Shown here piece after piece: positions 17,140-25,029 of a DNA stretch of 36,582 nt. A program made the translations under genes and the position numbers. The DNA lies in assembly GCA_948999435.1 (NCBI GenBank), contig CARJCM010000005.1:1-36582 (forward strand), given 5' to 3'. The notes under the pieces were generated by a model. The model saw only the letters and a list, made by a program, of their open reading frames with translations, was not told the DNA's origin and searched no databases. The DNA comes from an uncultured Bacilli bacterium. Its GTDB lineage: Bacteria; Bacillota_I; Bacilli_A; RF39; UBA660. Every line of letters begins with the position of its first letter. Position 1 is the first letter of the stretch.

Positions 17140-18042
17140 TTATCTATAATATCTTCCACGTTCTTCTCTCGGTACTCTTTTTCTTATTGCTTCTATTTCA
17201 TCTCTTAATCTGAGTTCACTATCTGGAGTAAAAAAATGATTTACTTCATTTTCTTCGTATTGTTTAATGGTTGGATTATATATCATTTTAGGTAATCTAT
17301 ATATAGTAAAGTCATTTAACAAATAATTGTAAAATGTTTCATATATTCTCATATCAGAAGTGTATATTGTTCTTGGGGTTCTAGCAACATAATGATATCC
17401 CATAAATCTTACCATTACATCTTTTAAGATTTCCAGTATTCTTTTTTGTTTATACCACTCATATTGAGTCTCAAATTGATAAGATGCAGGAATTCTATAC
17501 CAGTATTCTTCTTCCTCTTCTTCTGGTAATTTGGGATATAATTGTTTTCTTTTTTCATCTAATGGTAAAAATACTTTCTCATAAAATTCGCTTTCGCTCA
17601 TAATTATATTATCTCCATTAAACCCTGTATTAAAATACATGTTAGAATAACAATTATAAAAAAATAAATATAAATCATCATCTAATACAGCATACTTAGC
17701 ATAGGCAATACCATACTTTCTTCTAAATTCTCTTATTTTTTTAATAATGGCGCTTTCTAAATACTTTCTTACATTTTTTGTGTCTTCTTTTTCCATTCTT
17801 TTAGAGATATTTTTAGTGTAAAAAATATCATAAACTCTTGGATTATTAATCTGAAGTTGCATGTATTCTTTAAATAAATCCGTACTAGGATTATTATTAT
17901 GCCCTCCTAAACCAAAAGGCCTACTATAATCTATAGGCTCTCCAGCTGGGTTTAAATATCCAATAAAATTGCAATATTCAAAATCATGAGCTGTGACTAT
18001 AGGCTTGTCATTTACTATTTCTTCTCTAAATTCTAATGTCAT
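17140..18042 (-). CDS. Hypothetical protein, 300 aa, between polC and dnaE
   Basis: Not recognised. A soluble, Tyr/Arg/Glu-rich protein with no signal peptide, membrane span or obvious catalytic motif. An acidic run (LPEEEEEEYWYR, near residue 185) is followed by helices, and the C-terminus is strongly basic (RKRVPREERGRYYR). It starts at ATG 18042 after a near-perfect AGGAGGT. It ends 33 bases before the polC start, so it probably shares its transcript with polC. Its own promoter is at 18071-18099. The operon position suggests but does not prove a replication-related role. Confidence 0.7.
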   Translation of the reverse strand: MTLEFREEIVNDKPIVTAHDFEYCNFIGYLNPAGEPIDYSRPFGLGGHNNNPSTDLFKEYMQLQINNPRVYDIFYTKNISKRMEKEDTKNVRKYLESAIIKKIREFRRKYGIAYAKYAVLDDDLYLFFYNCYSNMYFNTGFNGDNIIMSESEFYEKVFLPLDEKRKQLYPKLPEEEEEEYWYRIPASYQFETQYEWYKQKRILEILKDVMVRFMGYHYVARTPRTIYTSDMRIYETFYNYLLNDFTIYRLPKMIYNPTIKQYEENEVNHFFTPDSELRLRDEIEAIRKRVPREERGRYYR

Positions 18043-18070
18043 TTTAACCTCCTGATTGTTGCTTTATTTC

Positions 18071-18099
18071 ATTATATCATAAAATGTAATTGCTATTAA
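18071..18099 (-). promoter_or_regulatory. Probable sigma-A promoter of the 300-aa gene and polC
   Basis: TTAATA (18099-18094), 17 bases, then TATAAT (18076-18071), upstream of AGGAGG and ATG 18042. Confidence 0.55.
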
Positions 18100-18119
18100 G
18101 AGAAAGATGGTTTTTTTAC

Positions 18120-21026
18120 CTATATTTCTTCCTTTATTTTATTTAGAAAATCAATATTAATTTGATATTCACTAAATCTTTTGGTTACTTTACCTTGAAG
18201 GGTTATTATATCTCCTACTTTTAAATTACTTATCATATAAAATGCTAGAGGAAATACAACAAAATCTTTACTATCTGTTTCATCACTTGCTGTTATAAAA
18301 GCCATATTATCACCTTTTTTGGTTTTTACAGTCTTTATTCTTTCTACTAATACAACACATTTTATATGTTTATCAAAATAGTTTTCTACTTCTTTTAATT
18401 TGACTATACTTTTATCATTGTATTTGCCTACAGGATGATTTGTGACATAAAAACCATAGGAATCGTGCTCTTTAAGACGTAATTCTTCTTCACTATATTC
18501 TTCTTTTATTTCAAGTGCTGGTGGAATACAGAAAGCTGCATCTAGAGAGCCAACCAAATCTGCATAGTTTACTACTATATCTAGATTTTCAATCATTGTT
18601 TTTTTAGTTACATTAAAACTGTCTAATACACCTGCATCTATTAAAGATATAATAGTTTTTTTATTGACACTTTTACCATAAACTCTTGTGACAAAATCTA
18701 TATAATCTTTGAAATTACCATTATTATCTCGCTCTTTTAGTATCTCTGTACTAGCATTTATCCCTAGATTTTTAATACTAGATAGTGGTAATAATAAACT
18801 ATTATCTTTTATTATGTATTCATTAGTACTTATATTTATATTAGGCTTTAATATTATAATATCTTTCTTTCTTGCTTCATCAATATATTCCTTAGTTTTT
18901 ATAATACTTCCCATACTCATGTTAAGTAAATTTGTAATAAAGTACATCGGAAATTTGGCTTTTAAATAAGCCATTTGATAACCTATAAGAGCATAAGATA
19001 CAGAATGCGATTTATTAAATCCATATCCTGCGAAAGGTATAATTAAATCATATATTCCTTTAGCAATATTTTCTTCATATCCTCTTTTTGTAGCTTCTTT
19101 GATAAAATGATCTCGGTCATTTAAGATAATATCTTGTTTTTTCTTCGACATAGCTCGTCTTATGATATCTGCTTCAGCATAACTATATCCACCAATTTTA
19201 ACTAGTATTTGCATTACTTGTTCTTGATATATTATTATTCCATACGTCTCTTTTAAGATTGGTTCTAAATCTTTATGTAAATATGTTATTTTTTCTTTGC
19301 CATATTTACGAGCGATAAATGTGTCTATTTGATTCATAGAACCTGGTCTAAATAAAGCGACTGATGCGACTAAATCAGAAAAGCTTGTGGGCTTTAGTTT
19401 TAACATTAAGTTTCGCATACCACTACTTTCATATTGAAATATACCCTCTGTATCACCTTTTGAAAATAATTCTAAAATACTTTTATCATTTAAGTTAAGA
19501 CGATTTAAGTCTAAAACTTTTCCTGTGCTAGATTTAATTAATTCTAACACATTAGATATAATAGTTAAGTTTCTTAAAGCTAAAAAATCCATTTTTAACA
19601 GACCTAAATCTTCTAAATATTCCATTGTAAGCCCTGTCATAATAAATTCACCATTATAATAAATTGGAATAACTTCATCTAGAGGAATACTAGAGATAAC
19701 TACTCCTGCAGCATGCGTTGAAACATGTCTTTTTAATCCTTCTAAATGGTAAGCGATGTCATATAGTTTTTGAAGTTCTTTATAATTTTTTAAAAAATCA
19801 TGAACTGGTTTTATTTCTAAATTCTCTTTTAAACTTAATTTGGCATCTAAGCTTTTAACAAATTTATCAATTAAATCAAGAGGCATATCTAAGACTCTAC
19901 CAACATCACGAATTACTTGCTTTGCTCCAAGTGTTCCAAAAGTCATAATTGGGGCCACATTATTTTCGCCATAACGTTTACGAACATATTCAATAACTTC
20001 TCCTCTTTTGGTATATTCAAAATCAATATCAATATCAGGCATCGTTATACGTTCTGGATTTAAAAATCTTTCAAATAATAAATCATATTTAATAGGGTCA
20101 ATATCAGTTATACCTAAACAATAACTCACTAAAGAACCAGCGGCACTTCCTCTTCCTGGACCTACTAAAATATTATTTTTTTTAGCATATAAAACATAAT
20201 CATAAACAATTAAAAAGTAATCATCAAAGCCCATATTTTTAATAACTGATAATTCATAATTTAATCTTTTTTGATATACTTCTGGTACATTATTGTTTAA
20301 TCTTTTTTTAAGTCCTTTATTAGTTAAATTATATAAATGCTTAAATGAATCAATGTCTTTATCAAATTTTGGAATATATTTAGATGTATTTTCTAATATA
20401 ATATCAATGTCAGAGATAAAGCTTTCTGAGGTCTCTTCATCTTCTTTTGTAGTATTAGTTTTTAAATACATACTAGAATAATCAGTGTTAACTTCTTTTA
20501 ATAATATTCCTTTTTCAATAGCTTCTAAATATTTTAAATCTTCTGTATTTTCTTTTGTTAAACTATGCGTTGGATTTATATAAATACTTTTTTCTGAATT
20601 CATTAATGCTTCTATTTTTTCAGTATCATTTTTGTAGCTTAAATAAGCATTTGGAAATCTATCTAATAAGTCATAAGATTCTTTTGGTAAAACTATTTTT
20701 ATGTCGCTTAATAAAAAACTTAAATTTTCAAAATTAAGACTTTCTTTTTCTTTTAAAGTATGAATCTTTAATAAATCGTGATAACCACTGTTATTTTTAG
20801 CATATAAATAAAGAGGATAATTTTCTACACTTACTTCTAAACCTATTATGGGTTTTAAATTATTTTTGGTCATTTCTTGATAAAAACTCATAACTCCATA
20901 TAAATTAGTATCACAAATAGCACAACTGGTAATATTATGCTCAATTAAAAACTTAACTAATTTATTAATTTTAATGGTACTTTTTAATAAAGTATATTCT
21001 GTTACTATTTTTAATGGTATTAGCAT
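18120..21026 (-). CDS. dnaE: DNA polymerase III alpha subunit, DnaE type
   Basis: Second replicative polymerase of Firmicutes, which extends primers and hands over to PolC. The 968-aa protein has a PHP-like N-domain, then the catalytic palm: GFDDYFLIVYDYV, GPGRGSAAGSLVSY, PDIDIDF (D331, D333) and LKMDFLALRNL. Fingers and helix-hairpin-helix regions follow, then a C-terminal OB-fold (IKTVKTKKGDNMAFITASDE). It is shorter than Bacillus DnaE (about 1115 aa). The PHP metal-binding His residues are missing: the N-terminus reads IPLKIVTEYTLL where active domains have HxHxxYSLL, so this PHP domain is probably structural. The start is ATG 21026 after GGGGTGAT. Confidence 0.95.
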   Translation of the reverse strand: MLIPLKIVTEYTLLKSTIKINKLVKFLIEHNITSCAICDTNLYGVMSFYQEMTKNNLKPIIGLEVSVENYPLYLYAKNNSGYHDLLKIHTLKEKESLNFENLSFLLSDIKIVLPKESYDLLDRFPNAYLSYKNDTEKIEALMNSEKSIYINPTHSLTKENTEDLKYLEAIEKGILLKEVNTDYSSMYLKTNTTKEDEETSESFISDIDIILENTSKYIPKFDKDIDSFKHLYNLTNKGLKKRLNNNVPEVYQKRLNYELSVIKNMGFDDYFLIVYDYVLYAKKNNILVGPGRGSAAGSLVSYCLGITDIDPIKYDLLFERFLNPERITMPDIDIDFEYTKRGEVIEYVRKRYGENNVAPIMTFGTLGAKQVIRDVGRVLDMPLDLIDKFVKSLDAKLSLKENLEIKPVHDFLKNYKELQKLYDIAYHLEGLKRHVSTHAAGVVISSIPLDEVIPIYYNGEFIMTGLTMEYLEDLGLLKMDFLALRNLTIISNVLELIKSSTGKVLDLNRLNLNDKSILELFSKGDTEGIFQYESSGMRNLMLKLKPTSFSDLVASVALFRPGSMNQIDTFIARKYGKEKITYLHKDLEPILKETYGIIIYQEQVMQILVKIGGYSYAEADIIRRAMSKKKQDIILNDRDHFIKEATKRGYEENIAKGIYDLIIPFAGYGFNKSHSVSYALIGYQMAYLKAKFPMYFITNLLNMSMGSIIKTKEYIDEARKKDIIILKPNINISTNEYIIKDNSLLLPLSSIKNLGINASTEILKERDNNGNFKDYIDFVTRVYGKSVNKKTIISLIDAGVLDSFNVTKKTMIENLDIVVNYADLVGSLDAAFCIPPALEIKEEYSEEELRLKEHDSYGFYVTNHPVGKYNDKSIVKLKEVENYFDKHIKCVVLVERIKTVKTKKGDNMAFITASDETDSKDFVVFPLAFYMISNLKVGDIITLQGKVTKRFSEYQINIDFLNKIKEEI

Positions 21027-21083
21027 ATTATCACCCCACTATATTTATTATATCAAAAATTGCATAGTAAGGGAAGTTTTAAG

Positions 21084-21113
21084 CAAAACAAAAAGAGTAA
21101 GTTTTTACTCTTT
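21084..21113 (-). terminator. Terminator of the 158-aa gene
   Basis: AAAGAGTAA-AAAC-TTACTCTTT (21113-21092), a perfect 9-bp stem, then TTGTTTTG. It begins just after the stop codon at 21115. Confidence 0.8.
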
Positions 21114-21114
21114 A

Positions 21115-21588
21115 TTATCTTCTAACCTCAGTAGTTGAAAAACCAAATAATTCTCTATTTGATTTAGCAAAATCTATAATCTCACTAATATCTGTAAAAG
21201 ATAAACATTCTTTGCTTGCTAAATCATTTCGATTAAGCATCATTAAAACACTCGCTAAATCTCTGTGGTTTAGAATTCTAACAGAAGGCGCTACTACTAA
21301 CCTCATGTCTGTATCAAAATCACTTCGATCAACTGCTTCTAAATCTTTACAATTGCTATCTTTAGCAGCCCAAATTTGAGGATTGCCAATTAAAGTAAAA
21401 ATCATTTCATAAGCATCTATGCTATGTTTATATGAACCTGTAACAAAAAATAAGCCAATATCAATTTCTTCACCATTGGTGTACTCTACTAAAGCTAGAC
21501 TTTCATTTTTAAACCCATCTTCAGTTTTAAGATTGTTATAACTTAAAGCTGGTGCATCTAAAAACTCTCTATTATACATAGTTAACAT
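21115..21588 (-). CDS. Hypothetical protein, 157 aa
   Basis: Not recognised. A small soluble, mixed alpha/beta protein (VEYTNGEEIDIGLFFVTG, SVRILNHRDLASVL) without signal peptide or membrane span. ATG 21588 (MLTMYNREF) is the likely start, with AGGAG eight bases upstream. The in-frame ATG at 21606 would place that ribosome binding site inside the gene. It has its own promoter overlapped by a 15-bp palindrome (21608-21622) and its own terminator, so it is probably a separately regulated single gene. Confidence 0.65.
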   Translation of the reverse strand: MLTMYNREFLDAPALSYNNLKTEDGFKNESLALVEYTNGEEIDIGLFFVTGSYKHSIDAYEMIFTLIGNPQIWAAKDSNCKDLEAVDRSDFDTDMRLVVAPSVRILNHRDLASVLMMLNRNDLASKECLSFTDISEIIDFAKSNRELFGFSTTEVRR

Positions 21589-21607
21589 ATTGTTGTCTCC
21601 TTTCAAA

Positions 21608-21641
21608 ATGTTATAATAACATAATTAAAGATATTTTTCAA
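21608..21641 (-). promoter_or_regulatory. Promoter with a perfect palindrome over the -10
   Basis: TTGAAA (21641-21636), 17 bases, then TATTAT (21618-21613) with an upstream TG. The 15-base ATGTTATAATAACAT (21608-21622) is a perfect inverted repeat with 7-base arms covering the -10, so it is a possible operator or simply AT-rich symmetry. Confidence 0.5.
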
Positions 21642-21659
21642 CATTTAAAATCTCGCATA

Positions 21660-23444
21660 TTATTTAACTAAATTACCCATTTTTATTTGGTTGTTTATTA
21701 TATTATTTAAATGATTATATATAGCTTCTACTTCACTTTCATAATTTGGAGTATTTATTGAAGCTCTTAAACGGGCGAAAAGTTCAGGATAATCTAGAAT
21801 AATATTATCAATTAGATTGTTTATTTGAGTCTCATCTAGTGGTTCTAAATTTCTTTTGATTCGATCATTATTAAGTCTGATAATTAAACTTTTAATAAAT
21901 TTGGCATAGCTGTTTAAGAATTCATTATCATTAAACATGTACCCATTTACCATATCTCTTACCTCAATATTCTCAGAGTAATGACCATGTTCTATATTCT
22001 TTTTGATTAGGTCAAATAAATAGGAAATTATATGTCTATTGTAACTTTGTGGAGATTTTATTTCATCTCTTAGTTTAATATATAGCGAAGGGTTTTCGCG
22101 ACATATTCTGTCAATTAATCTATATATATCCTTAGGATCAGATATTTCTTTTCCTTCTCTTTCTTGTTTCTTGTTTAACTCACTAACTAAATAATTGATA
22201 AATCCTGAATACTCTTTTATAAAATCTAAATTACCGATAAAGTTACGAAATGCTTTTAAATTCGGTTTTACTGTAACATTTTCAAAAGTATCAGGGTCTG
22301 CTAGTGGACCTATAGGATTACCACCCATTCTAGATAATTCTGGTTGAATATTAATACCAAATCTTATTCTTAAATATTCATTTATATAATTGTATGGGTC
22401 TTCATTTTCGACAATATCATAAGCATTTTCTTCACGAAAAACTCTAGCACCAATATAATTTTCAGTTAATTTGCTAAAATAATCTATATGGTATAAATCT
22501 AACATCCCATCTTCCTTAACTGGTCTTTGATACATTTTACCCATAATACTATGATAATTAATGAATGCTGATACTTCTATACCCTTTTTGGCACTTAAAT
22601 TGCATAAAAAGTTTAATAAATATAAATTTTCAACTTCAAAATTGAAATTATTTAAATCAGTGCAAGGGCAATTTATAGGTCCTGGGATATCTTTTCTAAT
22701 ATTAGAATACGCTTTTCCTGAATATGCTGGACCCTTTTTATAGTCATCAATATAAGAGTTAAATGGGACATTTTGACTTAAATCAACGCCATGACCATTA
22801 GCAGTCCAAGCAGCACATACACCTATGTCATAATTATTTTTTTGCAAAATAGACATAACACTAGCTTTTAAGTCAGGATATTCTTTTAAAAACTCTTCTT
22901 TGTTAATACCATCATATAATGCTTGATATCCTTTTTTACCTCGTAATACTTTTAAGGCATTTGCTTTTTCTTCCTCACTTGCATCAGGATTTCCTAGTAC
23001 TTTATTAGCATTTTCGGTATTAATGGCATCTTGTCTATTAATACGCCAATAATCTTTAGCTAATGCTATTTTTTCTTCTTCAGTCTTACCTTGTTCTAAA
23101 TATAATCTTTGAGTCTCAGTTGTTATTAAATAACCTTCAGGATTCATAATCGGTATAAAATCAATTGTATATTCTTCAGGATTAAAATCGCCAGGATTAG
23201 TAGCAAGCTCTTCCATAAGTCTTACAACAAAAGTTGTAGTTATGATTTCTGCAGCATGATATGAACCTGTAACTACAATATGTTTAGGACCATTTCCAAT
23301 AGTATAATGCTCCATTGGTAAATTGAAAGATGTAAAACCTAAAGGAAATCCCTTTTTGATAGTAATTTTATTATCTTTATTATTAACTAATTTATCTAAT
23401 CTTTCATTAACATCTTTATAACTTAAAAATTGAAAATTATTCAT
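21660..23444 (-). CDS. M14-family zinc carboxypeptidase with duplicated C-terminal helical module
   Basis: Putative peptidoglycan-peptide carboxypeptidase. Zinc ligands H63-x2-E66 (GSYHAAEI) and H298 (INYHSIMG), the NPEGY block and the catalytic Glu E369 (QPELSRMGG) fit peptidase M14. The usual substrate-binding Asn-Arg of GVDLNRNF reads GVDLSQNVP here, so specificity may differ. Residues 405-490 and 506-591 are two copies of an ~85-residue helical module (FIKEYSGFINYLV.../FLNSYAKFIKSLI...). The 594-aa length exceeds a bare M14 domain, and no signal peptide is seen. The start follows AGAGGT. It begins two bases after the VanY-like stop, so the two are co-transcribed. Confidence 0.85.
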   Translation of the reverse strand: MNNFQFLSYKDVNERLDKLVNNKDNKITIKKGFPLGFTSFNLPMEHYTIGNGPKHIVVTGSYHAAEIITTTFVVRLMEELATNPGDFNPEEYTIDFIPIMNPEGYLITTETQRLYLEQGKTEEEKIALAKDYWRINRQDAINTENANKVLGNPDASEEEKANALKVLRGKKGYQALYDGINKEEFLKEYPDLKASVMSILQKNNYDIGVCAAWTANGHGVDLSQNVPFNSYIDDYKKGPAYSGKAYSNIRKDIPGPINCPCTDLNNFNFEVENLYLLNFLCNLSAKKGIEVSAFINYHSIMGKMYQRPVKEDGMLDLYHIDYFSKLTENYIGARVFREENAYDIVENEDPYNYINEYLRIRFGINIQPELSRMGGNPIGPLADPDTFENVTVKPNLKAFRNFIGNLDFIKEYSGFINYLVSELNKKQEREGKEISDPKDIYRLIDRICRENPSLYIKLRDEIKSPQSYNRHIISYLFDLIKKNIEHGHYSENIEVRDMVNGYMFNDNEFLNSYAKFIKSLIIRLNNDRIKRNLEPLDETQINNLIDNIILDYPELFARLRASINTPNYESEVEAIYNHLNNIINNQIKMGNLVK

Positions 23445-23445
23445 T

Positions 23446-24018
23446 TTATCTACCTCTTTTTTTTCTATATTCTTCTAATGTAATATTATTTGCTGTTAAC
23501 TCATTCGCCAATTCTTTCCCAACAAAACGAATGTGCCATGGTTCATAAGAATAACCAGTTATATTTTCTTTGCCTTTTGGATATCTCAATATAAAACCAA
23601 ATCTGGCACAATTTTTTTCTATCCACTTAGTTACGGGCATATCTTCAGTCAATTCATCAATATAGGTTCCATTTTCAAGACTTGCTAAATCAATCGCTAA
23701 ACCTAATTGATGTTCACTTGTTCCTGGTAAGGCAACTTTTTCATAAGCTTTTTCTCCCATTTCATTTATATAAAATTCTAATACTCTTTGTTGATACCAA
23801 GCTGGTCGATACGCTGAATCTGCATATAATATAAAACCTTCTTCTTTAGCTGCTTTAGTTAAAGCTTTAAAAGCTTCACTTACAAAATCAACCATTGTTA
23901 ATTTACAATCGCCAAAACTAGCATGATAGTAGGGATTTGCCACTTCTACTAGATTTTTAGGTTCGTAATTTATATCGACAGGATTATCCTTATTTACTAA
24001 TATAGCTATATCTTCCAT
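23446..24018 (-). CDS. VanY/LdcB-type D,D- or L,D-carboxypeptidase (peptidase M15B)
   Basis: Trims the C-terminal D-Ala from peptidoglycan stem peptides. The 190-aa protein has the full M15B set: SAYRP (R71), PGTSEHQLGLAIDL with zinc ligands H103 and D110, and YEPWHIRF with catalytic E159 and zinc ligand H162. Most relatives have a signal peptide or lipobox; this one begins MEDIAILVNKDN with none, so it may act in the cytosol, for example in wall-peptide recycling (inference). It lies between efp and the M14 gene, with AAAGGAG upstream. A hairpin separates it from efp. Confidence 0.9.
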   Translation of the reverse strand: MEDIAILVNKDNPVDINYEPKNLVEVANPYYHASFGDCKLTMVDFVSEAFKALTKAAKEEGFILYADSAYRPAWYQQRVLEFYINEMGEKAYEKVALPGTSEHQLGLAIDLASLENGTYIDELTEDMPVTKWIEKNCARFGFILRYPKGKENITGYSYEPWHIRFVGKELANELTANNITLEEYRKKRGR

Positions 24019-24032
24019 ATTATCTCCTTTTT

Positions 24033-24056
24033 AAAAAATCAGATTATCTCTGATTT
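24033..24056 (-). terminator. Terminator/attenuator after efp
   Basis: AAATCAGA-GATAA-TCTGATTT (24056-24036), a perfect 8-bp stem, then TTTTTTAA. It overlaps the efp stop and lies only 15 bases before the VanY-like gene, so partial read-through is likely. Confidence 0.7.
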
Positions 24057-24615
24057 ATGCTCTTGATGAATATTTACCATCTTTAGTAGATACTACTATT
24101 CTTTCACCTTCGTTAATAAATAATGGTACTTTTACAATATAACCTGTTTCAATCTTGGCATCTTTTTGGGCGTTATTTGTAGTGTTACCTTTAACTGCTG
24201 GTTCAGTTTCAATAACTTCATATTCTACTTTTTCAGGGATTGTTATACCTAAAACTTCTCCTTCAAAGTAATCAACTGTTATATCTAAACCTTCTTTTAT
24301 AAAGTTTACATTATCTCCTAAAGTTTTGGTAGATAATTCAACTTGTTCATATGTCTCATTATTCATAAATACATAGTTTTCGCCAGCAGCATATAAATAT
24401 TGCATTGGTTGTCTATCTATATGAGCTTTAGTTATTTTAATATTAGTATTATATGTATCTTCTGTTATAGAACCTGTTCTTAAATTTTTTAATTTCATTC
24501 GAACAAATGCTGCACCTTTTCCAGGTTTAACATGTTGGAATTCAACAATTTGATATAGATTATTATCCATAATAATTGTCATACCATTTTTAATATCATT
24601 GATGTTGATATTCAT
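24055..24615 (-). CDS. efp: Translation elongation factor P
   Basis: Binds the ribosome near the E site and relieves stalling at polyproline. The 186-aa protein has the three beta-barrel domains. The domain I tip KPGKGAAFV carries the usually modified lysine (K33), and the C-terminal EGERIVVSTKDGKYSSRA is conserved. The start is ATG 24615 with GGAGG nine bases upstream; that binding site lies inside the 3' end of the 61-aa gene. Polyproline targets in this window include the LPPPL of SigE. Confidence 0.96.
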   Translation of the reverse strand: MNININDIKNGMTIIMDNNLYQIVEFQHVKPGKGAAFVRMKLKNLRTGSITEDTYNTNIKITKAHIDRQPMQYLYAAGENYVFMNNETYEQVELSTKTLGDNVNFIKEGLDITVDYFEGEVLGITIPEKVEYEVIETEPAVKGNTTNNAQKDAKIETGYIVKVPLFINEGERIVVSTKDGKYSSRA

Positions 24616-24781
24616 AATATTTTTCCTCCAATTCTTTAGTTATATGAGTTATATTGCCATGATGTTTTCTAGTTCTAACATTTTCTGGTTTTGTATTTAA
24701 TCTCCCCATTACAGCATGTATAGTTAATCCTGTTCTAGGAGTTTTTTTCAAACTAAATTTTTTACCAACTTTCCCCTTCAT
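24596..24781 (-). CDS. Small basic protein, 61 aa, unknown
   Basis: Not recognised. Lys/Arg/His-rich (MKGKVGKKFSLKKTPRTGL... NVRTRKHHGN) with an acidic C-terminal helix, suggestive of an RNA- or ribosome-binding peptide (inference). It starts at ATG 24781 with GGGAG about ten bases upstream, 21 bases after rpmG. It ends with TGA at 24596-24598, overlapping the efp start by 20 bases; its last codons contain the efp ribosome binding site, so translation may be coupled. Flanking by ribosomal protein L33 and EF-P hints at translation. Confidence 0.6.
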   Translation of the reverse strand: MKGKVGKKFSLKKTPRTGLTIHAVMGRLNTKPENVRTRKHHGNITHITKELEEKYYEYQHQ

Positions 24782-24802
24782 TTGTTATAACTCCCTACTA
24801 TA

Positions 24803-24967
24803 TTACTTTTTCTCTTTTGTTGCTTGATGTTTATGACATTTTTTACAATACTTCTTAATCTCTAAACGGTCAGGAGTATTTTTTTTGTTCTTACTTGTAC
24901 ATCTTAATTCTTCACCGCATACTGTACATTTTAAAGTTACATAATTTCTATTTTCATTTTTAGCCAT
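24803..24967 (-). CDS. rpmG: 50S ribosomal protein L33
   Basis: 54-aa zinc-ribbon ribosomal protein of the large subunit. It reads MAKNENRNYVTLKCTVCGEE... with C14-x2-C17 and a second pair in KKYCKKCHKH (C41-x2-C44), the zinc-binding C+ form. ATG 24967 follows a strong AAAAGGAGGT, and its promoter is at 25001-25029. It heads a run with the 61-aa ORF and efp. Confidence 0.95.
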   Translation of the reverse strand: MAKNENRNYVTLKCTVCGEELRCTSKNKKNTPDRLEIKKYCKKCHKHQATKEKK

Positions 24968-25000
24968 TATGGCACCTCCTTTTATAAAAAGTCTAGAAGT

Positions 25001-25029
25001 ATTATATCATTAAATTATTCATTCGACAA
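25001..25029 (-). promoter_or_regulatory. Sigma-A promoter of rpmG-efp
   Basis: TTGTCG (25029-25024), 17 bases, then TATAAT (25006-25001). The -35 lies inside the last codons of the PBP gene. Confidence 0.65.
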
